The notes: generated from the letters alone by a model not told the origin. DNA of 64,000 bases from Kitasatospora cineracea (GCF_003751605.1 NZ_RJVJ01000001.1:1178001-1242000), one strand, 5' to 3'. Shown: positions 22,520-31,380, counted from the stretch's first letter. Made by a program: numbers and translations.

Positions 22520-23674
22520 TCACGGCCGCGACGGCGAGAGGGACTTGGCTGCGGCCTTGGTGATGACGGCGGTGGCCAGGGCGAGGGCGGCGGTGGTCCG
22601 GTCGTCGTGGTCGGTGCTCAGGGTGGCCGGGCCTCCGACGCCGCACTCGGCGGCGATGGCCGCGAGCCGGTGGCGCTGTTCGGCGGGCAGGCCGTCGGCG
22701 AGGCGGTGGCGTTCGAGGTCGCGGGCGCTGTAGCCCTCGGGGTCGGCGAGGGTGCGGCCGACGGCGGTGAGGTAGACGCGGGCGGCGTCGGGGAGTTGGC
22801 CGGCGGCGGTGGTGAGGTCGGCGACGGTCAGGGCGAGGCGGGTGTCGAACACCGCGCTGCCCTCCCGCAGGACGACAGCGGTGTGGGCATGGAGCATGGC
22901 CTCGGTCTGCTCGGCGGCCGGGGCTCCGTCGAGCAGCGTGCACGCGACGGTCAGCGCGGCGGCGATGGCGTGCTCCCACGGCTGTTCGGCGGGGGTGTCG
23001 CGGGCCAGGGCGCGGGCGAGGGCGGTCCGTCCTTCGAGGGCCATGGCGACGACGGCGACCTGGCGGGCCTCGAAGAGGCGGTCGCCGGGGGCGGTGGACT
23101 GCTTGAGGTGGAGGCGGGCGTCGGACCAGCGCCCATCGCGGACCAAGGCGCGGGCCCCGTCGAAGACCCGGATGCCGCCCAGCCACTCGTGGACGTTGCC
23201 GCGGTCGGCGCTGCTGGCGGTCAGCCCGGCGAGCGGGACCACCAGGCCGCCGGGGAGGGTGGCGTCGTCGTTCTCGGCGACCGCGCGCGCCAGCTCGTCC
23301 AGGACCGCGAGCGCGGCAGCTCCGTTGCCCGCCCGCAGGTCGAGGTGGGCGAGGTTGACGAGGGGTTCGAAGGCCAGGCGGGCCAGGTCGCCGGTCAGCG
23401 GCCGGTGGGCGAGGTAGAAGCTGGCGTGGTTGAGGCACAGCACCCGGGCCAGGCCGGGCAGACCGCGGTCGGAGGCGAGCAGCGCGGCGCGGTTGTGGAC
23501 GCTGGCGGCAGTAGCCGGGTCCTCGGCGTCGGCGGCCTGCCGGGCGAGGTCAGTGAGCTGCTGCACCCGCTGCTCCAGCGGGACGGCGAGGGCGTGCCTG
23601 CGGGGGACCAACGGGAGGCGGGAGAGGGCGTCGCCGAGCGGGCCGGTGGGCCGGGCAGTGCGTTGGGCAGTCAC
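22520..23674 (-). CDS. TPR-like helical protein of the lanthipeptide operon
   Basis: A 384-residue protein from GTG 23674, overlapping the TGA of the elimination-domain gene (GTGA). It is almost all helix with TPR-like pairs (LEQRVQQLTDLARQAADAEDPATAASVHNRAALLASD; LARVLCLNHASFYLAHR; AALAVLDELARAV; DARLHLKQSTAPGDRLFEARQVAVVAMALEG). There is no HTH or enzyme motif. Similar unknown proteins accompany actinobacterial lanthipeptide genes, so a scaffold or regulatory role is plausible, but no function is asserted. Confidence 0.7.
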   Translation of the reverse strand: MTAQRTARPTGPLGDALSRLPLVPRRHALAVPLEQRVQQLTDLARQAADAEDPATAASVHNRAALLASDRGLPGLARVLCLNHASFYLAHRPLTGDLARLAFEPLVNLAHLDLRAGNGAAALAVLDELARAVAENDDATLPGGLVVPLAGLTASSADRGNVHEWLGGIRVFDGARALVRDGRWSDARLHLKQSTAPGDRLFEARQVAVVAMALEGRTALARALARDTPAEQPWEHAIAAALTVACTLLDGAPAAEQTEAMLHAHTAVVLREGSAVFDTRLALTVADLTTAAGQLPDAARVYLTAVGRTLADPEGYSARDLERHRLADGLPAEQRHRLAAIAAECGVGGPATLSTDHDDRTTAALALATAVITKAAAKSLSPSRP

Positions 23675-24525
23675 CGCAGCACCGCCTCGTCGACGTCGAC
23701 CAGGTCCAGAACCGCGCCGGCGGCGGCCGAGGCGAGGACGGCCTGCTGCTGGTGGGGCAGGCCGAGGCGGTTGGCGGTGAACAGCTGGTGGTGGGCGAGG
23801 ACGGCGCGCTGCCCCCGCCACAGCTGGCCCTCGTCGGCCAGCGCCCGCAGGGTCAGGCCGTAGATGGCGAACGCGCCGAACCAGGAGGCGGCGTGGGCGA
23901 GTCGGCCCTCCAGGAGCGTGGAGCCAGGGGTGGTGTCGGCCTGCAGCAGGGTGCGGGAGGCGTCGACCAGGCGACGGTCCAGGATGGCCAGCCGGGGACC
24001 GTCTGCGGGCCGGTTCTCGGCGACCTGCGCCCAGGTGTCGCCGATCTCGTACCAGTCGAGCCCCGCGCCGCGCATCGCGGCGGTGCCGAGCAGCAGCCAC
24101 AGCTCGGCCCGCTGGTCGGGGAGTTCGCCGCGGTGGACGGCGGCGAGGTAGATGAGGGCGTGGCGGCTGTCCTGGTGGAAGAGGCGGTGGGCGGCGGGCA
24201 GCGCGGCGGCTCCGCCGAAGGCGTAGGTCTCCGGCTCGTAGACGGCCGGGGTCCAGTCGTCGATCATGCCCGCCTCGCGGCACATGTCCAGGGCCTCGTT
24301 GACCGCGGCCGCGGTGGTGGCGGCCCCCAGAATGCCGGAGGCGGACTCGCGGTAGCGCAGCCGCCAGCGGTCGCCCTTGCGCAGGAAGTGCCAGCAGTCG
24401 ATCAGCCCCTGGTCTTCCAGGGATATCAGGGCCGGGCCGAGGAGCCGGACGGCGTGCTCCTCGGGGTTGTCGGTGGCCAGGTGCAGGTGGACCTGCGTCC
24501 AGGCGCGGTCGCCGGTGGCGAGCAC
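23671..24525 (-). CDS. Stand-alone lanthipeptide/thiopeptide dehydratase elimination-domain protein
   Basis: A 284-residue protein from GTG 24525 with AGGAGA upstream. It begins with WTQVHLHL and has WHFLRKGDRWRLRYR, the same substrate-contact strand seen in the C-terminal part of LanB (WWFLRHTDPEPHVRLR), then AVYEPETYAFGG and AHRLFHQDSRHAL. These mark the small family known from thiopeptide and lanthipeptide clusters (thiopeptide-type bacteriocin biosynthesis), which eliminates glutamate from glutamylated Ser/Thr. It lies 29 nt after LanC. As LanB here already carries an elimination-like domain, this copy may be specialised for some sites. Confidence 0.85.
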   Translation of the reverse strand: MLATGDRAWTQVHLHLATDNPEEHAVRLLGPALISLEDQGLIDCWHFLRKGDRWRLRYRESASGILGAATTAAAVNEALDMCREAGMIDDWTPAVYEPETYAFGGAAALPAAHRLFHQDSRHALIYLAAVHRGELPDQRAELWLLLGTAAMRGAGLDWYEIGDTWAQVAENRPADGPRLAILDRRLVDASRTLLQADTTPGSTLLEGRLAHAASWFGAFAIYGLTLRALADEGQLWRGQRAVLAHHQLFTANRLGLPHQQQAVLASAAAGAVLDLVDVDEAVLR

Positions 24526-24554
24526 CAGGGTTCTCCTTGTCGAGTCGGGTCGGG

Positions 24555-25712
24555 TCAGACGAGCAGCAGCAGGGCGTCCCAGCCGGTGCCGGGGGTCTCG
24601 GCGGCCAGGGAGCAGCGGGCGAGGGAGATGCCGGCGGTGCCTTCGAGCAGGCCCTGTCCGGTCGCGGCGGGGACCGGGGTGGGCAGGGTGCTGGCGGCGG
24701 CGAGGATGCGCATGCCGGTGGTGTGGTCGGTGCGTTCGGCGAAGCGCCGGGCAGCCAGGCGGACGCCGGCCGTGCCGTGGCAGACCGTCTCGTCGGTGAG
24801 GCTGTGCACCTGGTCGGGGTCTTCGAGGGCGTCGAGGAAGGCGGCTTCGGCGGTGCGGGCGCGCGCGGGGTCGCCGGTGGCGCGGGCGGCGTGGTGCAGG
24901 GCGGTAGCGATGCCGGGGGTGCCGTAGCACCAGGACGGGCGCAGCGGCTTCGACTGGCGGGTTTCGCCCTGGTCGGCCTCGGCGGCGGTCAGTGCCTCGG
25001 GCCACCAGGCGCGGGCGGCGCCGTTCTGCTGCCAGGCGTCCAGCCAGTCGAGGATCCGCTCGATCGCCTCCAGCTGGCCCGGGACGCGGGTGCCGTCGAG
25101 GTGGGCGAGGGCCAGCAGGGCGAGCGGGCCGGGGATGCCGTGCGCGATGCCGAAGTTGCCGTGCCCGCCCGGGTACCGCTCGTCCGGCTCGCCGCTTGGC
25201 GCGAGGTGCGTCCACCAGCCGGAGCGCCCGTGCACCGGCACGGTCAGCCGCACCAGGTAGCCGAGGACTTCCCGCAGCAGTTCCTGTTCGCCCCGGACCC
25301 GCAGGTGCGCGCCGAGGCCGGTCAGCCCGCTGAGGAGGTCGAACTCGTGGAAGGCGGGGCGCTGCCCCGCGTCCATGCGGTGGTGGGCTGCGGCCAGACG
25401 CTTTCGGACGATGTCCTCCACCGCGGCGTTCAGGCCCATACGCGGCCGCTCGTAGACCCGCGGGCCGTGGAGCGCGGCCAGGTGCAGGACGTGGGCGACG
25501 GCGGGCGCGCCGTAGAACACCCCGGCCCCGGAGAAGGAGTTCACGGGCTGGCGCACGCACGCGGTGATCCACTCGTGCGCGGCCTCCCAGTCGCCCCGGC
25601 CGGTGGTGGCGCGCTCGATGTGCAGCAGCGCGGTGGCCAGGCCTCCCTTGGCCAGGGACTGGCCCCACTGGGCGGAGACCTCGGCGGGCGGTGCGAGCAG
25701 TTCGGCGGTCAT
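24555..25712 (-). CDS. lanC: Lanthionine cyclase LanC
   Basis: A 385-residue alpha/alpha-barrel cyclase from ATG 25712, overlapping the LanB stop (ATGA). Zinc ligands are visible as WCYGTPG (Cys near residue 262) and CHGTAG (Cys-His near residues 312-313), and the GNFGIAHGIPGPLALL helix is typical. It adds Cys thiols to dehydrated Ser/Thr of the precursor to form lanthionine rings. Length and motifs are complete, so it should be active. Confidence 0.93.
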   Translation of the reverse strand: MTAELLAPPAEVSAQWGQSLAKGGLATALLHIERATTGRGDWEAAHEWITACVRQPVNSFSGAGVFYGAPAVAHVLHLAALHGPRVYERPRMGLNAAVEDIVRKRLAAAHHRMDAGQRPAFHEFDLLSGLTGLGAHLRVRGEQELLREVLGYLVRLTVPVHGRSGWWTHLAPSGEPDERYPGGHGNFGIAHGIPGPLALLALAHLDGTRVPGQLEAIERILDWLDAWQQNGAARAWWPEALTAAEADQGETRQSKPLRPSWCYGTPGIATALHHAARATGDPARARTAEAAFLDALEDPDQVHSLTDETVCHGTAGVRLAARRFAERTDHTTGMRILAAASTLPTPVPAATGQGLLEGTAGISLARCSLAAETPGTGWDALLLLV

Positions 25713-28700
25713 GCCGGCTGTCCTTCCTGATCACGGACGGTGAGGGTGAGGGCGGCGGCGCGGGCCAGGCGGCGGCAGATCCGCTCGCTGGCCGCATCGA
25801 GGCCGACAGCGCGGGCGTGGTGCAGGTGCAGCAGCGAGCCGAGGACGTCGGCGGGATCCAGTTCGCCGTCCCGGTCGAGTGCCGCCCGGTAGCGGGCCAC
25901 TGCCTCGGCCCGCGCGTACCAGGCCGCAGCGAGGGCGCGGCCTTCCTCGGTGAGCGCCAGCCGGTCGGGTCGGTCGGCGAGTTCGGCGGCCAGCCGCGGG
26001 GCGGTGCGCGGCAGCGCGATCTCGCTGTGCCGGGGCACCCTCTCCAGCAGCCAGGCGTGGCCGGCCCGCTCGCCGAGCAGTGCGGTGGCGAGGTCGAGCA
26101 TGCTCGCCGCGGTGACGGTGGCCGGGTCGGTGGAGGTGGCGCGTTGGTAGGCGAGTTGGGCAAGCACTGCCCGGGAGTCGGCGGCGAAGAACGACTCCGC
26201 CGCCCGCAGCGCGGCCCCGCGCCCGTAGCGTCCGGCCTCCGGCAGGTAGGTGTCGATCTCCATCCGCGTCAGCAGGCCCTCCTCCCGCATCTGCTCGGCC
26301 CACCGGCCGATGCGCTCGGCGGCCAGCGACCACGCGGCGACGGCGGAGACGGGGATGCGCAGGCGCACGTGGGGCTCGGGGTCGGTGTGCCGCAGGAACC
26401 ACCACTGCGGCGGGACCACCCAACCGGCAGCCAACCCGGGTACGCGTGCCAGGAGTTCACCGGCGCGGCGCGGGTTGCCGAACAGGCGGGCCGACAGCCA
26501 CCCGGACGCGCCGGGCAGGTGCCCGGACCGGACGGTGGCCGGCCTTCCGGGCCGCGGGCGGGTGGCGGGCAGCGGGGCGCGGGTGGAGTGCAGTTGCACG
26601 GTGATCTCGTGGGCCCGGCCGCACCACCGGTTGTCGTCCGCCCTGGGGGCCTCGATCAGGATCGCGGTCGGCTCGCGGAGCAGGTGCTCGCGCAGCAGCA
26701 CCAGGTGCTCCGGCAGGCGCAGGTCCAGGGGCAGCCGCAGGTCGTTCTGCGACAGGTACACCGCCGCCGGGACGTTGTAGCGGGCGATCCACTCGTCCGC
26801 CGCCGCCTGCCACTCCTCCCACTCGGCGTCCTTGCCGGGAAGGTCGGCGGCGGGCAGGTTCCAGCGCGCCGCCGACAGCACCACCTCCCCGTAGCGCACC
26901 CGCGGCAGGTAGGGCAGCTGCCCGGCCGCGCCCCAGTTGAACGCGGTCAGCCACGGGGTGTGGGCGTGGGTGATCTCGCACAGGAACCGCACCAGCGGGT
27001 CGGTGTTCGCCCGGAAGTCCACCGCGTTGAGGACCCGCACCTCCACCGGGCGCCGGTCGGCGAGCCGCACCAGCCACATCCGCCGCTCGTCCGCGCACAC
27101 CCCCAACTCCTCAAGCCGCAGCACCGATCCGATCTGCGGGTACTCGCCCAGCGCTAGCAGGGGCATGAGTGCCGGGGCCCGGGAGACGTTCTCCGCTCGG
27201 CCGTACAGCGGCGGCGCGGACACCTGCACCACCAAGGCGTCGGCCCGCAGCGGTGGCGCGGCGGCGATCGCCGCCTCCAGCTCGTGCCGGCGCTCGGGCT
27301 CCAGCAGGTACAGGAACCGGCCCGCGGTCGTCCCCGCCCCGCGCGGCACCGCCTGCACCACCGGGGTGAACGGCACGGCCCCGTACGTGAACGGCCCTGC
27401 ACCGTAGGCCGACAGCCGCACCGTCAGCTCGGCGTGCGGCTGCACCGCCCCCTCGGGCACCGGGTCGGGGGCGAGGTGCTCCAGCAGCGGGCCGTTGAGG
27501 TTGACCTCGTCCAGGCACTCGACTGCGGCCTTCTGCGCCAGCGCCATGAGCTGGGCGTCGCGCCGTCCGAACTGCGGCGGCACGTCGGGCAGGACCGAGT
27601 CCCGGTAGCGGGCGGGGAAGCCCAGCCCGGTGTCCGGGTTCACCAGCTCGACCACCGGCACCACCGCGCCCGGCCCGAACCGCTCCGCGAACCGGCGGTG
27701 GTAGTCCACCCACACCGGGTTCCCGCCGGGGAACGGCGACAGCCGGGTCAGCACCTCGGCCGCGCCGGCCACCAGCGACGCCACCCGCCGAGGCAGAGCC
27801 GCGGGGCCTGCGTCCAGGCGCAGGTCCACCATCAGCGGCGGCACCTCGCCCGAGCGCCCGGCCTGCTGCCGTCCCAGCCGCGTGCGCAGCGTCCGCTGCT
27901 GGGGCGGGTCGGTGGACTCGTTGTGCCGGGTTAACTGCTCCCGGAGAGTGCGGAGTTCGTTCAGGAGCGCGGCTGCGGCGGGGGTCTGGTCGAGGCCGGT
28001 GGTGTGGGCGATGGCGAGCAGGTGGCCCAGCGGGTCGGCCGCGGTTGTCGGCAGGTGCAGGATGCTGATCAGGAAGCCCTGGCGCACCAGTTCGCCGAGC
28101 ATTGCGCGCACCGTGGCCGCCGGGGCGGCCGGGAAGCGGTCGGCGAGTTCGCCGAGCGTCACCGACAGCGGGCCGTCGGCCGCCTCCAGCACGGCCAGCA
28201 CCGGGCCGGTGGCGCGGACGGACACCTCGGCCGGTTCGCCGTCCTGCGGGTTGCGGACCACCGGCAGCACGACGCGCTCTCCTCGGCGCACCCGCAGCTG
28301 GTTGGCCGTCACCGGCAGCAGGTCCCCGACGGCCTCCTCCAGCTCCCGCACCACACCGGCCAGCCAGCGCGCATCCGGGCGCGCCACCGCCCGGGGCGCA
28401 CCCCAGCGGGGAGCGGCGGCGGCCTCGCCGAAGGGCACCGCGGTCACCCCGGCGAACAGCCCGAAGGGCGTGGGCCGCTGCTGGCGCAGCGCGTACTGCA
28501 TCACCGAGGCCGTCAGCCGGCGCAGCCGCCGCCTCGGGACGTGGTCGAAGTTGAAGACCACCTCGCGCACCCGGGCGGCCAGTTGCGGGCCCGCGGCGAC
28601 CTCGACCGCTGCCGCGAAGTCGGCGTCCGTCCAGACGTGCTGGAGCCAGGCCCGCCAGTTCGCGGTGGCGTGGGGGCCGGTGTCGGCCAGGTCGGGCCAC

Positions 28701-28768
28701 CAGGACGGCCCGGCCTCGGCCGGGCGGGCGGCGGCGCGCAGCAGAGCCGGTCCTGCGACGGCGTACAC
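25709..28768 (-). CDS. lanB: Class I lanthipeptide dehydratase LanB
   Basis: A 1019-residue protein from GTG 28768. The N-terminal about 700 residues are the glutamylation domain (FNFDHVPRRRLRRLTASVMQYALRQ, TPFGLFAGVTAV near residue 110, YHRRFAERFG near 360); the last 300 are the elimination domain (WWFLRHTDPEPHVRLR near residue 790, MEIDTYLPEAGRYG). It uses glutamyl-tRNA to dehydrate Ser/Thr in the precursor. A TTA codon lies at 27932-27934. The gene is separated from the precursor by a 19-bp hairpin, so its expression is probably much lower than that of the precursor. Overlaps LanC by 4 nt. Confidence 0.93.
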   Translation of the reverse strand: MYAVAGPALLRAAARPAEAGPSWWPDLADTGPHATANWRAWLQHVWTDADFAAAVEVAAGPQLAARVREVVFNFDHVPRRRLRRLTASVMQYALRQQRPTPFGLFAGVTAVPFGEAAAAPRWGAPRAVARPDARWLAGVVRELEEAVGDLLPVTANQLRVRRGERVVLPVVRNPQDGEPAEVSVRATGPVLAVLEAADGPLSVTLGELADRFPAAPAATVRAMLGELVRQGFLISILHLPTTAADPLGHLLAIAHTTGLDQTPAAAALLNELRTLREQLTRHNESTDPPQQRTLRTRLGRQQAGRSGEVPPLMVDLRLDAGPAALPRRVASLVAGAAEVLTRLSPFPGGNPVWVDYHRRFAERFGPGAVVPVVELVNPDTGLGFPARYRDSVLPDVPPQFGRRDAQLMALAQKAAVECLDEVNLNGPLLEHLAPDPVPEGAVQPHAELTVRLSAYGAGPFTYGAVPFTPVVQAVPRGAGTTAGRFLYLLEPERRHELEAAIAAAPPLRADALVVQVSAPPLYGRAENVSRAPALMPLLALGEYPQIGSVLRLEELGVCADERRMWLVRLADRRPVEVRVLNAVDFRANTDPLVRFLCEITHAHTPWLTAFNWGAAGQLPYLPRVRYGEVVLSAARWNLPAADLPGKDAEWEEWQAAADEWIARYNVPAAVYLSQNDLRLPLDLRLPEHLVLLREHLLREPTAILIEAPRADDNRWCGRAHEITVQLHSTRAPLPATRPRPGRPATVRSGHLPGASGWLSARLFGNPRRAGELLARVPGLAAGWVVPPQWWFLRHTDPEPHVRLRIPVSAVAAWSLAAERIGRWAEQMREEGLLTRMEIDTYLPEAGRYGRGAALRAAESFFAADSRAVLAQLAYQRATSTDPATVTAASMLDLATALLGERAGHAWLLERVPRHSEIALPRTAPRLAAELADRPDRLALTEEGRALAAAWYARAEAVARYRAALDRDGELDPADVLGSLLHLHHARAVGLDAASERICRRLARAAALTLTVRDQEGQPA
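27932..27934 (-). promoter_or_regulatory. TTA codon in lanB
   Basis: The Leu codon in REQLTRH is TTA. In Streptomyces TTA is read only by the bldA tRNA, which accumulates late in growth, so translation of LanB may be delayed until development or production phase. Confidence 0.7.
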
Positions 28769-28814
28769 GGGTATTCGCCTCGATTCCGGGAGATTTCAGG
28801 AGGTTTCGGGAACG

Positions 28815-28861
28815 CCTGGGCCCGGCGTGCGGCGGCTTGACGGCCGCACGCCGGGCCCAGG
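28815..28861 (-). terminator. Attenuator hairpin between precursor and lanB
   Basis: Positions 28815-28833 and 28843-28861 are perfect 19-bp complements with a 9-nt loop. It starts 21 nt after the precursor stop, and lanB begins 47 nt beyond it. This layout in RiPP operons gives high precursor and low enzyme expression. No U-tail is visible. Confidence 0.75.
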
Positions 28862-28881
28862 TCACACAGGGAGAGGAGCGG

Positions 28882-29046
28882 TCAGACGTTGCCGCCGAAC
28901 GAGACGCAGGCCGTGCCCGCACAGGTGGCACCGCAGCCGTCGTCGGTGGAGCGCAGCAGCGCGGCCACCGGGTCGGCGCCCTCCACGATCGTCACGTCGA
29001 GGTCGAAGTCGTCCACCGGGGCGGTGCCGGTGAGGGTCTTCGTCAT
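28882..29046 (-). CDS. FxLD-family lanthipeptide precursor
   Basis: A 54-residue peptide from ATG 29046 with GAGGAGGAAG at ideal distance. The leader carries DDFDLDVTIVE, the FxLD motif (FDLD, residues 14-17) that defines this class I family. The core, about residues 33-54, has Cys38, Cys42 and Cys47 and dehydratable Ser33, Thr34, Thr41, Thr45 and Ser49, enough for up to three rings. D36-G37 is a possible target for the associated methyltransferase. It lies 12 nt after the methyltransferase gene and before the attenuator. The leader cleavage site is not certain; no protease gene is in the cluster. Confidence 0.93.
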   Translation of the reverse strand: MTKTLTGTAPVDDFDLDVTIVEGADPVAALLRSTDDGCGATCAGTACVSFGGNV

Positions 29047-29058
29047 GGTGCTTCCTCC

Positions 29059-30315
29059 TCAGAGGTCGGTGGTGCAGGACCTGGCCGCGGACTGCGGCCA
29101 GGAGATCGTGAGCCGGACGTGGGTCTTGTCGACGACCAGGCCGTCCGGGAGCTCGTCGTTGGGCGTGCCGATCGGCTGGGCGGTGAAGACCGGGCCGTCG
29201 CCGTTGCGGTGCTCGCGGTCCCAGTTGCGCACCTCGGTGTTGATCAGAGCGGCCAGGGGTCCCCCTTCGGGGCCGAAGCCGTGCGCGCCGAACTCGAAGG
29301 TCGCCGGGTCGTCGGTGATCTTGCGCAGCGCGAGGTAGGCGAGGCTGTCGCCTTCCACGATCGCCGGGCACGCCATCCGGTTCGCCGGGGCGACCGTCCC
29401 CGTGTCCAGCTCCGGGTCCACGGACATCAGGCCGAACCCGGGCAACACGCTCGCCAGCCGCAGGTACAGCGAGTCGAAGGGCTCCTGGTTGCCGATCGTC
29501 ACCCCGCTCCACCACTCCGCGCGGGGCGTCTCCAGCGCGCCGCCCAGACGGCTGGTGTCCGGCCGCTCCAACTCGTCGAACCGCAGCCCGATCTCCTTCG
29601 TGCCGCGCGGCAGCACCAGGAACTCGTCGTGCGCGTCCGTCCCCCGGATCTTGACGAACCCGGAGACCGTGGCGGACACGCTCACCAGCCGCTCGCCCTC
29701 CCGCCGGAAGGCGATCGAGCGGGTCAGCCCGTGCATCCGCAGCGGCACGGTGATCGTGCCGCCCTCGACCAGAGCACCCGTCCACGCCGGCGGCAGGTCC
29801 CACGCCCCGACCGTGACGACGATCCGGTCGAACGGACCGCCCTCCACCGGCTCGGAGCCGTCCGCCAGCACCACCCGCACCCGCCCGTACCCGGCCTCGG
29901 CGAGGTACTTCTGCGCGCGCTCGGTGACGAACGGGTCGATGTCGACCGTCACCACCTCGCCCTCCCGGCCGACGAGTTCGGCCAGCAGCGCCGCGTTGTA
30001 GCCGCCCGACCCGACCTCCAGCACCCGCATCCCCGGCCGCACGTCCGCCTGCTCCAGCATCTGCGCCTGGATCCGCGCGGCCGACACCGAGCTGACCGCC
30101 AGCCCGTACCCGTCCCGCTTGGTCACCAGCGCACGCTCGGGCTCGTACGCCTCCGCGAGCGGCACCTCGGGCGCGAACACGTGCCGGGGCACGGCCAGCA
30201 GCGCGGCCGCCACCCAGTCCGTGCGGACCGCACCGCCGGAGCGCAGCGCCTCGACCATGGCCGTGCGCAGCTGTTCGGGAGAGGACTGGCCGGTCGTTTC
30301 CGCCGTGGCGGTCAT
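29059..30315 (-). CDS. FxLD-system methyltransferase (PIMT-like)
   Basis: A 418-residue protein from ATG 30315 with AGGAG upstream. The N-terminal 220 residues are a protein-L-isoaspartate O-methyltransferase-type fold: VPRHVFAPEVP, then SAM-binding motif I VLEVGSGGYN near residues 97-106 and VTVDIDP. The C-terminal half is the extra domain characteristic of the FxLD-associated methyltransferase family. Related lanthipeptide enzymes methylate an Asp side chain, which then cyclises and opens to isoaspartate; the Asp-Gly pair in the precursor core is the natural candidate here. It immediately precedes the precursor in the same operon. Confidence 0.9.
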   Translation of the reverse strand: MTATAETTGQSSPEQLRTAMVEALRSGGAVRTDWVAAALLAVPRHVFAPEVPLAEAYEPERALVTKRDGYGLAVSSVSAARIQAQMLEQADVRPGMRVLEVGSGGYNAALLAELVGREGEVVTVDIDPFVTERAQKYLAEAGYGRVRVVLADGSEPVEGGPFDRIVVTVGAWDLPPAWTGALVEGGTITVPLRMHGLTRSIAFRREGERLVSVSATVSGFVKIRGTDAHDEFLVLPRGTKEIGLRFDELERPDTSRLGGALETPRAEWWSGVTIGNQEPFDSLYLRLASVLPGFGLMSVDPELDTGTVAPANRMACPAIVEGDSLAYLALRKITDDPATFEFGAHGFGPEGGPLAALINTEVRNWDREHRNGDGPVFTAQPIGTPNDELPDGLVVDKTHVRLTISWPQSAARSCTTDL

Positions 30316-30430
30316 CGCAACTCCTAGTCGTCGGCCGCGGCGAGCGCGGCGCTTCTGTGCGAAGGACGTCGGGGCGTCCCTGCCCCGGACCAGCGCGGCT
30401 GTCGGCGCGGCCCGGGAGTCATGTGCTGAG

Positions 30431-30949
30431 TCAGGCGGTCATGGCCGGCCACAACCGGCCCGGCAGGCGAGGCTCCGCCCCAGTGCTGGCCCCGGCCGAG
30501 AACACGTAGACCACCTGGTCAACGAGCAGCGTCAGCGCGAAGTCCTCGCCGAAAACCATGGCGGCCATCGCCGCCTCATGCTCCTCGGCGATCGAGAAGA
30601 TCTGCCGGGCCCAGTGCGCGTCCTGCGGGTCGAACTGCTCCGCCATCTCGCGCAGCCGCACCCCGATCCACAGCGCGGCAACCCGCGGGGAGGACGCCTC
30701 GAACGTGGCGAGCAGCATGCGGCGCCCCGCCCCGGGCGTCAGCGCGGTCACCTCGCACCAGTACGCCCCGCCCGCTCTCTCCGCCTCAACGAAGGTCGTG
30801 CCGCTGGGGTCAACCGGAGGTGTTGCCCAGCGCGGCAGCAGCCCCGTGCTGGAGAACGCCGGGGCGACCGGCGCTGGCGGGCTCGACCGGCGAAGTCGCA
30901 GCACGCGGCGTAAGGCACGCCTCACCGTCTCTGGCCATCGCGCCGTCAC
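30431..30949 (-). CDS. Unknown protein of the lanthipeptide operon
   Basis: A 172-residue protein from GTG 30949, overlapping the upstream ATPase stop (GTGA). The first 40 residues are basic and Pro-rich; the rest appears a compact alpha/beta domain (TTFVEAERAGGAYWCEVTAL, LWIGVRLREMAEQFD, FALTLLVDQVVYVF). It is coupled to the anti-sigma-type ATPase, suggesting joint action, and lies 115 nt before the methyltransferase. No family is recognised. Confidence 0.65.
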   Translation of the reverse strand: MTARWPETVRRALRRVLRLRRSSPPAPVAPAFSSTGLLPRWATPPVDPSGTTFVEAERAGGAYWCEVTALTPGAGRRMLLATFEASSPRVAALWIGVRLREMAEQFDPQDAHWARQIFSIAEEHEAAMAAMVFGEDFALTLLVDQVVYVFSAGASTGAEPRLPGRLWPAMTA

Positions 30950-31380
30950 GCCGCCGCCCCCAACTGCTCCTCGTAAGGCACTTCGGCCCACACGATCTTG
31001 TCCCCTCCAGACCTCTCCACGCCCATGGCCGTCGACAGGCTCCGCACCAGCAGCAGGCCCCGGCCGCTCTCCTCGGACGGACGGAGAACCGTCGGCGGCA
31101 GCAGGTCCGGCCGCCCGTCGAGCACCTCGATCCGGCAGCAGCCCTCCGCCCGGCGCAGGCGGACCACCACGTTCTTGCCGGGTACGGCCGCGTGCAGCAC
31201 CACGTTGGTGACCAACTCGCTGGCGATCATCGCCAAGTCGTCCACCACTGGGCTGTCCGGCTCCCAACCCCACCTGCAGAGCTGGTCGCGCACACCCCGA
31301 CGTGCTGGTCCGACCGACTCGGGCTCGGCCTCGTAGGCAGCTGTCCAATCCTGCTGATCAGTTGAAACGATGTGGTTCAC
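30946..31380 (-). CDS. Anti-sigma-factor-type HATPase (SpoIIAB/RsbW-like)
   Basis: A 144-residue protein from GTG 31380. The N box is IASELVTNVVLHA, a G1-like box follows in IEVLDGRPDLLPP, and the G2-like GRGLLLVRSLS, giving the small GHKL ATP-binding fold of anti-sigma-factor kinases. Streptomycetes have many such proteins, commonly encoded beside XRE or TPR regulators, where they control development or secondary metabolism. It is the first gene of the leftward operon and faces the TPR regulator at 31651. The start is a weaker choice (poor Shine-Dalgarno). Confidence 0.8.
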   Translation of the reverse strand: MNHIVSTDQQDWTAAYEAEPESVGPARRGVRDQLCRWGWEPDSPVVDDLAMIASELVTNVVLHAAVPGKNVVVRLRRAEGCCRIEVLDGRPDLLPPTVLRPSEESGRGLLLVRSLSTAMGVERSGGDKIVWAEVPYEEQLGAAA

